Origin: Synaphobranchus kaupii
Taxonomy: Eukaryota > Chordata > Actinopteri > Anguilliformes > Synaphobranchidae
DNA: 64,000 nucleotides
Direction of reading: 5' to 3'
NCBI GenBank assembly: GCA_029718625.1
Contig: CM056378.1
Coordinates: 66,611,027-66,675,026 of the forward strand
Positions 33,342 through 45,123 of the stretch are shown here, piece by piece. The notes under the pieces were generated by a model. That model was not told the DNA's origin. It ran no database searches and worked only from the letters and a program-made list of their open reading frames with translations. The number at the start of each line of letters is the position of its first letter. Position 1 is the first letter of the stretch. The position numbers and the translations under genes are program-made.

Positions 33342-35040
33342 TTCGCAATTATCCTGGATCAAGCTATGATTTAGCCTATATTTGCCAATAATTCCTGTAA
33401 TCTTCTGGGGGGACAATCTTCTGTTACGGGACAATGGCTATCCATTAAAAACGTTGCTGATAACACCTATAGCAAGCCTAATGCACGAATTGTCATTGAC
33501 ACCTAATGCGTGAATTTGTAAGGGGGGTTGGGTAGGAGGATCAGACGCGACCAGAAAAGGATACAAAAAATTACCCACGCAAGTGAGTAATCACTAGAAA
33601 AGAAAAATATAAAGAAAGACGGGACAAAAACTCCCGAACAAACAAACAAAATGAAACATCCTTTATCAAACAGGACGATACTCTAAACTTGAGTAGAGAG
33701 ATACACAGAGAGAGAAAATACCGCACCGAAAACATAAATAACCCCAATAGCTCTGGGCGAACTCGAATAATGAGCAGATGCAAAAATAAAGGGAGAATAA
33801 TCCCGGCGTGAGCCAAAAATAAAACAACCCACAGAATGGGCGAACTCACAGAATTAAGCAGCGCAAGAAAAATAAACTGGTAGCAAACCTCTAGCCCTGA
33901 TAAACGTCAGAGACAAAACAAGAGGCGAATAACTAAAGCAACAACGGTAGTAAAAGAAACCGAAACTAGAGAAAATAGGAATCTCACCTAACTCTAGGAA
34001 GTTCCTGAATGTTTGTCAAAGACAAAAATCCAGTCCTCCGGCTATACCTTTTTACCTGGCTTGGTGAAACGTGTCAACAAAGACACACAAGCACCGGAAG
34101 GCGGAAACAGCTTGCTTAAAGAGCACAAAGGAAACCAGGAACAGGTGCGCCAGGTAATGAGCGGAAGACGGGAAAACACGGAGCGGTCAGCGAAAAAGAA
34201 ACCGGAATGCCAGCTCACGGCTGCAGAGAACCATAAATGCAGAGATGGAATGAATGATAGTAAAACCGTGACAGAATTATTATTCAAAGGAAAACTCTCG
34301 CACTGCAATAGACGGACATTTCAGTTCTGAAAATGCGCTTCAGATGTAATTACAATACACCTCACTTCATCTAGGCCTACAGCCTGTAAGTAAATAGAAT
34401 GGCTTTGACTGAAAAAAGTTCAAAACCTTGTCCAGTGTATTGTTTTTCAAATAGCCTACAGTCCCCAGGATTCGCTGTGCATAAGGTTTTTTTTCATAGC
34501 CTACGATTAAAAAACAGAGATTCATTTAAATTTCACCATGTTAACTGAATCGTAACCTTATTCTTCGTCCTTCATATTTGTTTAAATTACAGTGACCAGG
34601 TTTCCATACTATTATCTTATTAAAACTCTGCTGAAGCGATTTTAAAGAGAACTAAGAGTCTAATTAGAGATGAGTTTTTGCAGATAAACAATGAGAGACA
34701 AATTTGCAGAACATTACACAATTAATTCAGAATAAATTTCAATGCCATTCTCTGCATGTGTGATTTACATACATGCAGGAGCAGGTCTGTTTCCCCTGCT
34801 GTAAATCGCCCTTTTCACGGTCTTCCTAGGAAAGTGGACTTAATTATTTTAAAGTTAAACAAGCAGGCTAATTTGGCGTTTTCTAAGGTGAGACGGAAGC
34901 CAATGGTAGCTTATTCTCAGCTGTTGCAGGTGCTTTTAACGAAATTTAACCGCATATATTTTGTAAAATAACAGCACTGTCTGGAAGTACGAGGAACTCA
35001 TAATGGTTAGTCCGAATAATATTGATCATACTATTCAATA
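33342..35040 (-). repeat. Repeat B, copy 2 (inverted), split by a solo LTR
   Basis: Matches 52195-53520 and 15091-16195 in reverse complement. Examples are TTCGCAATTATCCTGGATCA at the left and AACTCATAATGGTTAGTCCG at the right. The segment 33517-34273 is a later LTR insertion. Confidence 0.8.
33517..34273 (-). mobile_element. Solo LTR with 5-bp TSD
   Basis: On the minus strand it starts TGTCACGGTTTTACTATC and ends CCCCCCTTACA, 757 bp. It is flanked by the duplication GAATT (33512-33516 and 34274-34278). Repeat B sequence continues on both sides. No internal region is present, so it arose by recombination between the LTRs of a Ty3/Gypsy-type element. Confidence 0.8.
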
Positions 35041-35044
35041 TTAC

Positions 35045-35460
35045 AATTTTTTTATATTTGGTCGCATATTCACTTTATAACTTGAAGGGTTTCTTCTCCT
35101 GACTTATTTTTCCATAGAGTTCAATTGGAAAATTTGTCAGAAGAAACAACCCTTAAAGTGATCCATCTATATCTACTGCATATCTGGCAGCAAAGTGATG
35201 GTTTGAGGCTTGCTTGATACCTCAGACCCTTGATGACTTACAGCCATTTTACCAATCATGTATTCCATACTGTTCCAGCATAATTTACAGCTAAATCTAG
35301 TCCCACCGCCCAGTTCCCGTAGAGATCCATTCAAATGCAGAGATGTTGTAGTATCGCATGTAAGAGTACCAGAAAATAAGATATCAAGATACTTTTGAGG
35401 TTGTTGGGTCACAGACATCAGGAAGTCATGGCATGCAAAGCCAAAGTGGGTCAAAGTGTA
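35045..35460 (-). repeat. Repeat C fragment next to a Tc1 end
   Basis: Begins TATATTTGGTCGCATATTCA and shares the C sequence with 38030-38371. It abuts a Tc1-like right end (35488-35703) at the same junction as the composite element at 37227-38611. Confidence 0.75.
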
Positions 35461-35487
35461 TGCAACAAAATATTACAAATTTAAAGG

Positions 35488-35703
35488 CAGTCAACTTAGT
35501 GTATGTAAACTTCTGACCCACTGGAATTGTGATATAGTGAATTAAAAGTTAAATAATCTGTCTGTTAACAATTGTTGGAAAAATTATTTGTCATGCACAA
35601 ATTAGATGTCCTAACTGACTTGCCAACATGAAATCTGTGGAGTGGTTAAAAATGAGTTTTAATGACTTCAACCTAAGTGTATGTAAACTTCCGACTTCAA
35701 CTG
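35488..35703. mobile_element. Tc1-like right-end fragment
   Basis: Runs from CAGTCAACTTAGTGTATGTA to CTTCCGACTTCAACTG, the terminus of the common fish Tc1 family whose end reads CAGTTGAAGTCGGAAGTTTA in the other sense. The left end is missing. A TA/CA microsatellite follows. Confidence 0.85.

Positions 35704-35737
<34 letters not shown>
35704..35737. repeat. TA/CA microsatellite
   Basis: TA repeats to 35720 and then AC repeats, at the target TA of the Tc1 end. Confidence 0.95.
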
Positions 35738-35872
35738 AAACCGTGTGTGAATTGTGAAGAAAACAGAGGAGGCATCCGCACACATGTACACGTAGGTTAT
35801 ACAACATCTGCACGCAAAGTAGATTTTACCGGAATATGCGGTACCCTATGTTCATATATGTTCCCATGGACC

Positions 35873-35927
35873 TTATTCACACGGTGGCCATCTTGAAATC
35901 GAAAGTGAGGCTGAGGTGGGAAAATTC
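35873..35927. repeat. Left arm of a distant inverted repeat
   Basis: ATTCACACGGTGGCCATCTT through GAGGCTGAGGTGGGAAAAT is matched in reverse complement at 45124-45185 with several differences. The two arms bracket about 9.3 kb. Confidence 0.6.
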
Positions 35928-36779
35928 CGAAAGTGAATGTCAACAACAATGGCTTGGACTACCAACCTGGAGCTCTTGCCGAAATTTGCTGTCAGTATGC
36001 CTACGATTGAAACTTGAGCCGACAAGGGGTCGCCAAAATACATTTTAGTTTGTTAAAATATAGCTCGTTTTATGTAGCCTATATTGTAGCTAGTATCTAA
36101 CGTACACAGATTTGCGATGCAAATCTATCGCAAAACGCAACCTGCTGTGTTCACGACAGTGTTTCTTGTCAGTCATAGTTTTAGCATAAAACTAGCCCTA
36201 TGGTTACATTTAATAGTATGGTTATAAGCAAGTGAAACACATTGTAGCGTAATTGAGAATTACCGGGTTAAAATGTGTTTGTTTAAAACGGTTTTTCCAC
36301 CTTTTTGAAGGTAGCCTATGCGGGCGTATAAGGTTAATGATACGGGAAATCTAGTCTAATACGTTTTTTCCCGCAAACGTTTCCAACATAATTAATTAAA
36401 TCGCAGCAATCGCATTTTCTCTCTCTGCTATTCGGTCGTGGGAAAAGCAAGAGCTGCATCAGATCGAATGATCTAAAAACGCACGAACCACAAAGATGCA
36501 GTAGCGTCTATGCTATCAAAGCTGTTATATAGGCTAGTAAGATGGGAAAACTGCAAAAAAAAAGAAGTGCCACAAGCTCATGCAACACGACTTGAATTTA
36601 AGAAATTGGGATACGTATCTCCTGCACTGGGTTGTGTGTGGGGTAAATCATATGGGGTGTCTCTGACTGTTTAACTGTTTTAACTGAATTTACAGTCATT
36701 ATTATGTGAAACGCTAAATACAGGAATATTTTTAAATACACTTGAATCAGAAAAATAACTGGTGGCTAGTGATTTTAAT

Positions 36780-37080
36780 AGATACATACTGTTCTATCAG
36801 GTTTTTGGTTAAGTGGGTGGTTTGTGGTAAAGTGGGACACTTTTTGGCAAATCGTTCTTTAAACTATCAAAGTGAGTCAATACCTACTCAAATGATTTTT
36901 TTAAATAGTTAAATAAGGCCTTATCAACATTATTATGGTAAAATAACGTTATAATTTGTTTCTAAATAAATTATATATACCTCTAAACACCATCTGACAC
37001 CCATCTTTACTGAAGTGTAACGTTCAGGTTGAGTGGGACACTTTTGTAGACAATGTGGGACACTAGCCTATTTTATCATT
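36780..37080. repeat. GTGGGACAC-rich repeat
   Basis: The phrase TAAAGTGGGACACT occurs here several times in variants. A related stretch, inverted, is at 43385-43455 (AGTGTCCCACTTTACCTGAA). The family is not identified. Confidence 0.5.
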
Positions 37081-37226
37081 AAAACGCATTATTGTGCAAG
37101 TGATAAAAATCAGTGTTTATTCATATAAACCCTTCTCTCTCTGTGGTCAGGCTTGGAATGAAATGTCATGGGGAATTGCATCTCTATTCATGAAAAACAT
37201 CCCTGTAACCATAATATTGTTACGTA

Positions 37227-38611
37227 CAGTTGAGGTCGGAAGTTTACATACACTTAGGTTGAAGTCATTAAAACTAATTTTTAACCACTCCACAGATTTC
37301 ATGTTAGCAAACTATAGTGTTGGCAAGTCAGTTAGGACATCTACTTTGTGCATGACACAAGTACATTTTCCAACAATTAGTTAGACAGATTATTTCACTT
37401 TTAATTCACTATATCACAATTCCAGTGGGTCAAGTTTACATACACTAAGTTGACTGTGCCTTTAAATTTTTTTTTTTTTTTTTTATATTCGGTCGCATAT
37501 CCTTTGCATGTGTGAAGGAATTTTCTGTTTTACAATGTGTGTGTATTAACATAGAGACAAGCATTTAATATAGTAGATCAATTATATTGAGTTAAGTAAT
37601 TAAACAATGTATTCTCTGTGAACACTGAGTAGGCTTTAAGCAGGCCTGCTGTGTTTTCACTCCCTCTGTGCCTCTCCTTCACAATCTGCAGAGACAGGCA
37701 GTCTGTGAGATGGATGTTTTCGTTACTTGGTTTGAAGGTTAGAGGTTATCGAAAGATTAAACACCAAGAAATGGATACCTTTGTCTCTGTATGTTTAGAA
37801 ACCGCCCCTTGTGGCAAATCAGTAAAGCAATAATAGATTGTGTATAAATGTCCTCTGTATTCTGTTTTCAAGTTAGAGAGATTCTGGTAAGACTCTCTCT
37901 CATTCTGAGTTTATCTCCAAATAAACTGAAATTCTTTTTCTTATTCTATTACATGGTTTTGTTGTGGTTCTGTTTGGACAGACTTGCTCACTGTGGGTTG
38001 AAAGGGAAAAATCCACGACAATGCCACTCTATGGAAAAATAAGTCAGGAGAAAAAACCCTTCAAGTTATCCATCCATATCTACTGTATTTCTGGCAGCAG
38101 AGTGATGATTTAAGGCGTTTGATACGTCAGACCCTTGATGACTTAGAGCCGTTTTGCCAACCATGTGTTTCCATACTGTTCCAGTGTAATTTACAGCTAA
38201 ATCTAGTCCCACCCCCCAAATTCCCATAGAGATCCATTCAATTGCAAAGACGTTATGATATCGCTTGTAAGAGTACCAGAAAACAAGATATCAAGAGTCT
38301 TTTGATGTTGTTGGGTCACAGACATCAGGAAGTCATTGCATGCAAAGGATATGCGACCGAATATTAAAAATGTAAAGGCACAGTCAACTTAGTGTATGTA
38401 AACTTATGACCCACTGGAATTGTGAGATAGTGAATTAAAAGTGAAATAATCTGTAAACAATTGTTGGAAAAATTACTTGTGTCATGCACAAAGTAGATGT
38501 CCTAACTGACTTGCCAACACTATAGTTTGCTAACATGAAATCTGTGGAGTGGTTAAAAAACGAGTTTTAATGACTTCAACCTAAGTGTATGTAAACTTCC
38601 CACCTCAACTG
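37227..38611. mobile_element. Tc1-like element with core replaced by repeat C
   Basis: Both ends are Tc1 inverted repeats (left CAGTTGAGGTCGGAAGTTTA, right inverse), flanked by TA (37225-37226 and 38612-38613); length 1385 bp. The arms reach about 240 bp inward. Instead of a transposase gene the middle is repeat C (37480-38371), itself bounded by inverted repeats. The unit is thus a non-autonomous composite. Confidence 0.88.
37480..38371. mobile_element. Repeat C, full unit with terminal inverted repeats
   Basis: TATTCGGTCGCATATCCTTT plus GCATG at the left end (37485-37511) is repeated inverted at the right end (about 38338-38367). This gives about 27-bp inverted repeats and a unit near 890 bp. 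An LTR-like insert may lie at about 37535-37954 (TG start, a TATAAA at about 37842, AATAAA at about 37920, CA end), but no duplication was confirmed. No transposase frame. Confidence 0.7.
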
Positions 38612-39114
38612 TATAAGAAAGGGGATGGGGGTGACTTTACTAGGCTAAATGTAAGTGAAAGATGGCAACAGTTTCTGAAATGTATATTTCTCACCCTTTC
38701 CCCCAATCAAGGAGTATGCTTATGGGATGTTCAAAGCCCTTGGCAAAAATCTAAGTTTGGGACTCATGCCTGTCTCCACTTGCTCTGGATACTCTTCTAT
38801 TGCTCCTCTCATTTCTTCCTCCCTCCACAGATTAAGTCTTCCTCCCTTGCTGCTCACCTTTCTTTATTTTGTTTATTCCCATCACTTCCGTCTTCTCTTT
38901 CCTGTATTTTCCTGTATTCCAATTTTCTATCATTGATTTAAGATGGGAGCTGCTGCTACAATTTGGCCTGTATTTATGTACATATTTAAGTATTTATTCA
39001 CCTTAATAACAAATTAATAAAAGCATATTCTTTTTTAAAGCATCTTTATTCATAAAATGTTTTCTCTTTGCTGTTTTTTAAGCAGTGCAGCCGCTTCTAT
39101 ACGTGACATGTGTG

Positions 39115-39136
39115 TCCGTCCGTCCGTCCGTCCGTT
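39115..39136. repeat. GTCC microsatellite
   Basis: Five to six tandem GTCC units. Confidence 0.9.
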
Positions 39137-39249
39137 CGTAGCAGGAGATTTAAACCAATCAGGAGTCGCCTAGGCGTCACATGCCCGGGAATACAATAGT
39201 AGCTTGAGAAAAGCATGCCCAGCTTCAGACAGCTCTATCTCAAAAAATA

Positions 39250-39605
39250 TACATGTCACAGCTTAGATATTCACACCGTAGGAATCCTGGGAACCAGATG
39301 CACATCTGTATATATATGTCTGCATATATAATATGTCTTGTGTAGCTTAAAAACTGTAGTCATGGTCACAAGTTAGAAAATGGGTTTGAAATTGAAATTA
39401 CCAGCTGCCGCTAGAGTGGAGTTTTGAACATTCCACCATTTGTGTGAATGGGGAGCATGGTTTTCAAACAACACTGAATATTTTACAAACTAAAAATGTC
39501 ACAGCTTAGATATTTACACCATAGGAATCCTGGGAACCACATGAACATTTTGATACATATTATGCCTGTGTACCTTAAAAACTGTAGTCGTCGTCACAAG
39601 TTAGA
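39250..39605. repeat. Tandem repeat F, block 1
   Basis: Units of about 226-242 bp marked by ATGTCACAGCTTAGATATT and CTGCCGCTAGAGTGGAGTTT. A second block of the same units is at 42651-42935. Confidence 0.75.
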
Positions 39606-39960
39606 CTAGAAAGGTCGCTCGGAGAGCGCATCCCTCCGCCCATGCTGCATGTTGATGCATGTACCGTAAAATCAGGTATACATTGATAAGCAGTTGGAAT
39701 TAGTTTTGAAGATTTGTTGGGATTATTGAAGTGCTTTTACTACTGACTCTGCAGGGGAAGCTCATACCATGGGCAGACAGAGTATGTATGGGTAAATATT
39801 TTCCATGTCAAAATGAAATGAAAACTAGTTAAATATGACAGGACTGACAGCAGTAATCTTGCATGGTGTTTGATCCATTTGTCCTTCTTTGTAGGGTATC
39901 AGAGATCATTTAGTAGGCCTAGAGTATAATAAAATCTCAATAGAAGATACATTTTGACAA

Positions 39961-40071
39961 TTAACTGGGAATCAGTTTGAACGGGTGCTACCAGCCTGAT
40001 CACGTGACCTCACATTCTGTTTCACTCCCATATCAGTCTGGTAGCACCCGTTCAAACTGATTCCCAGTTAA
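39961..40071. repeat. 40-bp-arm hairpin
   Basis: TTAACTGGGAATCAGTTTGA ACGGGTGCTACCAG (39961-39994) pairs with its inverse ending at 40071. The arms are about 40 bp with one or two differences and the loop about 31 nt. TTAA stands at the outer edge of both arms as part of the palindrome. Probably a small MITE. Confidence 0.85.
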
Positions 40072-40539
40072 TCACAACCGTTTAACTAATATGGGGCAGG
40101 GCTAATACGATGATTGTACTCACATGACTAACCCACGTTTCATTGCTCAGATTGGTTGTAGGTCTATCCAATTCCGTGCAGAATAATTTTGGTCTGCAAT
40201 CGTTGATAAGGTCCCTTGGAAATCCAAAATGAATCGAGTTTCCAGTCAAACCCCATTAACTTTTTTCGAATTGGGCTTGGCGAAGCCAGGCTAATGTCAT
40301 TATATCAAAATTTGTAATGTCTAAAATCTAATGTTTTAACGATGTGAACAGAGTTCAATTGGCCATATTTAGCTAGCTTACTAACTAGCGTTTTTTACCT
40401 TTCTGTTGTGTGCGCAGGTAACGTTAGTTCCCTGCAGCACCAACAGACAGAAAAAAAATGGAGCCACATTGGCTACGTTAACCATGAGAGTTCTGATTCA
40501 CTTTAACAATACATTTTCAAGTTATTTAATACTGGTTAG

Positions 40540-41574
40540 CAGGCGCGGCGCCAGAATTTCAATTATGGGTGGGCCAACGTAATTTTGGATGGGCCTTTAA
40601 TTACAGAAGTTAATACTAACAGTAATAGAGCTGAAAATTATTCCTGCCCAACCTGATTGTCTATGTACTGTAGTGCCTGAAAGCATACACCGTTAATGTT
40701 GAGACACGAGCAGTTGCGAAGAGCTTTGACAGCGCAGTGTGCAGCTCTCTCTCCTGTTAAAAGTTAATGTAGCTCACCCAGTATGCGCCAAATGCGCTCT
40801 CTCTCTCTCTCTCCCTCTCTCTCTTCCCCGCTACAATCAAATAATAATCCAGCCAGATCATTCAAAAAAATGGTATTCACTAAATAGACTTAAAATCTCA
40901 GTGAAACGAATGAATGAGGTAGTCACATAATTTACAGAAAAAAGTGATTATTTTTGCGTGTGTGTGTGTTAGTTATTCACTGGTCTGACGGACCCGAGGG
41001 TCCGGTCGTGAATAAAAATGCATGAAAAGCCAAATCCTTTAATTACAGATGCCGTATTTATTTTCAACTAATTGACAGTGACACATTTCGTTCACGTTTG
41101 GCATTCTTAATAAAATATCTCATAACATAAACACAAGAAAACCAGTAGCCTCAGAGGCAGCCGAGGACTCTGACGACTCTGTTCGAAGTCTTTTAACGTA
41201 CTTGAAAAGCGACGTCTGTTGTGCCATGTTTATCTGTAGCTATAGCATCAGTTTTAACTCCACTGAACCATCTGCCCGCCATCCGCCTGGCGCCTGCCCG
41301 ATAACATTACGTGCTGACGTACGGAGAGAAGGTAAAATCGCCTGTTGTGACTCGTGATTGGTCCAGACTTCATACATGATACTAACCTATTAAATTTTTA
41401 TATAGGAAAACGTTTTTAATCTTTATTGTGGATTCAAATGTTAATTTTAATAATTAGAATTATTTTAAATTAGAAATTCAGAAAAAAAAAAGATTCTGTC
41501 TGTCATTTAGGGTGGGCCAATAGTAAAAGTGGGTGGGCCCTGGCCCGTCAGGCCCACTCCTGACGCCGCGCCTG
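40540..41574. mobile_element. Non-autonomous hAT element with GC-rich ends
   Basis: 1035 bp. The ends CAGGCGCGGCGCCAG and CTGACGCCGCGCCTG are imperfect inverted repeats. The flanks show an exact 8-bp duplication CTGGTTAG (40532-40539 and 41575-41582). Subterminal motifs GGGTGGGCC occur at both ends. No transposase frame is present, and a CT microsatellite lies inside (40797-40824). Confidence 0.9.
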
Positions 41575-41861
41575 CTGGTTAGGCTAACATTACCAAGCGT
41601 AACAAGCCTACAAGGTGTGTGGCTAGCTAGCCTAGAAGCTAACGCCGTTGTAATAATGTTACTATTTTGGTCACCTTCCTAAGCCAGTACACCCAAGTTC
41701 GCTACTTTTCTAGCTAGCGAGGTTGCCTGACTAGCTAGCCTATTTAAGCTTATCAGTTAATTGATGATGGCTTGAATAGGCAGATAGAATGCTAGTTAGA
41801 TAGGTGAAAGAACTTCTATAGCCTATCCGTTAACCGGAACTCCGCTGGTCAATCACATCGG

Positions 41862-41988
41862 GGGGTATGTCAGAAAACGGGTTTACTGGAATCTCTGAGT
41901 TTGCTAACCCTGAGACTGAATTTAATTAATCTCAGGGTTAGCAAACTCAAAATTTTCACTAAACCCGCTTTCTGGAATACTCCCCCCG
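41862..41988. mobile_element. Small foldback MITE
   Basis: The left arm (ACGGGTTTACTGG, then GAGTTTGCTAACCCTGAGA) and its inverse (TCTCAGGGTTAGCAAACTC, then AAACCCGCTTTCTGG) form an imperfect hairpin of about 127 bp. The family is common in fish, from memory. Confidence 0.75.
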
Positions 41989-42429
41989 AATAGTCGGTTA
42001 CATCAACTAACGTTACCCAAATCAGCTAGGCTACCAATAACACAGAGAAAGGGACCACTTCACGTGAACAGAAACATTTTTTCAGAAATAATATGGTTAT
42101 TATTACCTTATATTTTCCAAGTACCTCGAATGTCGAACGTAGAGCTGTTCCTGTTGTATCCAGCAGACTAGATGTAGTTTTTCTGAAAGAGCAAACTATT
42201 TATGCTCCGGGGTTTTAAACTTTAAAGTTTAAAGTTGAGGACTAGAAGAATGGGCAATGTAAGGCATATATTCTATTTACTAAACGAAAAGGCCAAAATT
42301 ATTACACAAAAATAGAAAAACTATTCGTGGGCTTCAGTTGCTGCCCACGTTTCACTGCCTCACTGCCTGACACCATCTATTGGTCAAAATCACTAAACAT
42401 GGCGGCGCCTCCATTGCAAAACATTGTAA

Positions 42430-42650
42430 ACGCGTATATATTTATATTTATTTCGAAAACCACTGATCGAATCCGCTCCAAAATGTAATGGGGTTCGTCC
42501 TTGGCCCATACTACACATACATACTATACTACACACAAATTGGTCTGGTAGTTTTTACGTAATCCTGCCCACAAACAAACAAACATACAAACAAACAAAC
42601 AAACTCACCCACAACACCGAAAACATACCCTTCCGCCCCCAGCAGAGGGA
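42430..42650. repeat. Dispersed repeat with AAAC tail
   Basis: CGAATCCGCTCCAAAATGTA through TACGTAATCCTGCCCACAAA followed by AAAC/ATAC units is a common fish repeat ending in a simple tail. Confidence 0.5.
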
Positions 42651-42935
42651 AAAATGGGTTTGAAATTGAAATTACCAGCTGCTGCTAGAGTGGAGTTTTG
42701 AACATTCACCATTTGTGTGAATGGGGAGCATGGTTTTCAAACAACACTGAATATTTTACAAACTAAAAATGTCACAGCTTAGATATTTACACCGTAGGAA
42801 TTCTGGGAACCACATGAACATTTTGATACATATTATGTCTGTGTACCTTAAAAACTGTAGTCGTCGTCACAAGTTAGAAAATGGGTTCAAAATTGAAATT
42901 ACCAACTGCCGCTAGAGTGGAGTTTTGAACATTTG
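42651..42935. repeat. Tandem repeat F, block 2
   Basis: One full unit and part of the next, nearly identical to block 1 at 39376-39605. The 3-kb gap between the blocks contains other mobile elements, so they may once have been one array. Confidence 0.75.
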
Positions 42936-43540
42936 TTAGCAAGGTGAGTCGCCGTAGCAACCCCCCAAAGCAAAATCAATACAAAATCTACCACCAGTGT
43001 TCTGCTGGACCCAGTCAGTTATGGAACGGCCCAACAATCCATGCACCCTCTTGTTGAGTTTGGAATTCCATTGTTATTGTTCAAGTATTAACTGTAATCT
43101 TTCCTGTTTGTTATCAGAGTACTAACTGTCATATTTCTTGTTTCTTCTGAAATACCAATTGCTGTCCTTTTATCTCTATCTCTCTTTTACATGTTTGTTA
43201 AATGCAATGTCTGTAAGTATACTAATTAATAAGAAGCATAATGTAAAAATATCACCAAACCAGAGGCCATTGTTTTTGTACATGTAAACAACACACACAT
43301 TTTCTATTGCATTTTTTATATGATTGCTCAAAACCTGCACCGCTTATTTCACCACCTGGGTGTGATTTTTTATTTACAAGTAGGCTAGTGTCCCACTTTA
43401 CCTGAAACCCACTGTCCCACTTTATCTAACACTGTCAGGTTAAGACAGAACTGTAAATTAGATTTTCATGAAATCTGATAGGGATATATACTAATTTTAA
43501 TTATATTTTAATACTTTAAGTTAACCAAGTCGGTGCAACG

Positions 43541-44027
43541 ATGTTCCCTAATGCGCACTTTGCTGATATACTGAGCGCACTTCGCACAGTATAGTTCTCA
43601 CGGCGCTTTGGAGACTTTGAAGCACAAAAAAGGAATTTCGAGCTGCTTCGCAACCCATTTGCCGTCGACGTGGAAACTGCACCTGTACAGATTCAGATGG
43701 AGCTGATTGAGCTGCAGTGTAATGGGACACTAAAGGCAAAGTACGACACTGCAGGGGCCCGCACAGTTTATTTGCTCCATTCCTGAAGCAATGCCTCAGC
43801 TCCGTCTACATGCGGCTCGAACCTTGTGCATGTTTGGTAGCACATATCTCTGCGAGAAGCTGTTCTCAGTGATGAAGATTAACAAAACAGCACACAGGAG
43901 TCGTCTCACTGATGAACACCTGCAGTCCATTCTGAGAATCTCCACAACACAGAACCTTACACCAAACCTAAACAAATTTGTTGCCAAGAAAAGATGCCAA
44001 GCATCCAGCTCTGACAAAATAGCATAA
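43541..44027 (+). pseudogene. hAT transposase C-terminal fragment (ZBED5/GTF2IRD2-like)
   Basis: The encoded residues FGDFEAQKRNFELLRNPFAV and later FGSTYLCEKLFSVMKINK and RSRLTDEHLQSILRIS are hallmarks of the hATC dimerisation domain of Charlie-type hAT transposases, from which vertebrate ZBED5- and GTF2IRD2-like proteins were domesticated. It is broken by an in-frame TAG near 43592 and a frameshift near 43785. No N-terminal or catalytic part precedes it, so the copy is 5'-truncated. The AT-rich 3' region follows to an hAT-like end at 44567. Confidence 0.8.
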
Positions 44028-44567
44028 GAGCAAAGAAAACTGAATGTTTTGATTTGTTATTTTTATTTTTTGCTGAAAAGCACAAATTTTATTTATATTT
44101 CCAGGGATTTCTGGACCATGCTCATATTTTGAATTTGTATGATTTTGACAGGAGATATTTTTATGGAGAACAAAATATTTAAAGATATTTAAAGTTTAAG
44201 TTTATTTTTTATAAAATGGCACAAGAGCAAAGAAAACTGAATGTTTTGATGTGTTATTTTTACTTTTGCGGAAAAGCATAATTTTTATTTATTTTTTTCA
44301 GGGTTTTTTTTTGCAGCATGTTCATAGTTGTAACTTGCATAATTTTGACAAGAGATATTTTGATGGAAAGTATTAAGTAAGTTATATAAAGTTTAAGTTT
44401 ATTTATTCTGGAATAATATTCCTGTCTGTTTTTATTCATATTTATGTTAAAAAAACATTTAGTTTTAGCGTGTTCAATAAATGTTTATCCTGTTCGGCCG
44501 CGACCTAAAGTGTGCTTTGAGTTTTGGCCCCCTGTGCAATTGAGTTTGACACCTCTGCCTTACATGA
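44028..44567 (+). mobile_element. 3' end of the hAT element, with internal duplication
   Basis: The segment starting AAGAGCAAAGAAAACTGAAT occurs at about 44028-44200 and again at 44223-44400. The element ends TTTGAGTTTTGGCCCCCTGT and then TTTGACACCTCTG, which inverted reads CAGAGGTGTCAAA, a hAT terminus. The other end is missing. Confidence 0.7.
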
Positions 44568-45123
44568 TGCAGGTAGCTGGTTAGCTAACAAACGTAGCTG
44601 TTACTGAAATATTCAAATATAACCACATATCAGCAACATTTAGCCGGTATAAACCAGTTAATATGAATTCTCCTTTATGCTAGCGTTCATATGCCAGAAG
44701 AAGGGTCAGTGGAAGGCAACAATATGAACATATTCATTGCAGCATTGGATAACTTACAGTGAACTATCAACCCCAAAATAAAGTTACCATTACATTGTAA
44801 ACAATCGTGTCTGTATTTTCATTATGTTCGCGCTGTTTACCAGCTGGGTATGCCGTTATTCTGGCTACAAGTTAATGAATCACCACGAGCTAGCATTAAA
44901 AACTAAGTAGTGTTATACTCCCCCCATTACCGAAACCATTTTGAAAAGGAAAATTGATATGATTAAAAAAAGTATATTTGTCTGCATTACGTTTACAGTG
45001 TCGCTCTTGTTTGGCTGTTTAAAGTACACGGGCAAGTGTCTCAGTAACAAAAAACTGGGCAACTAGTCAATATACAGTAGGCTACAATGGCCTGAAATAC
45101 TGCTACGCTCAAACACTTCCTGT

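Noticed and set aside
38585..38941. 118-codon frame after the Tc1 composite
   Set aside because: It starts inside the Tc1 terminus and continues into low-complexity Ser/Leu/Phe-coding sequence; no family features.
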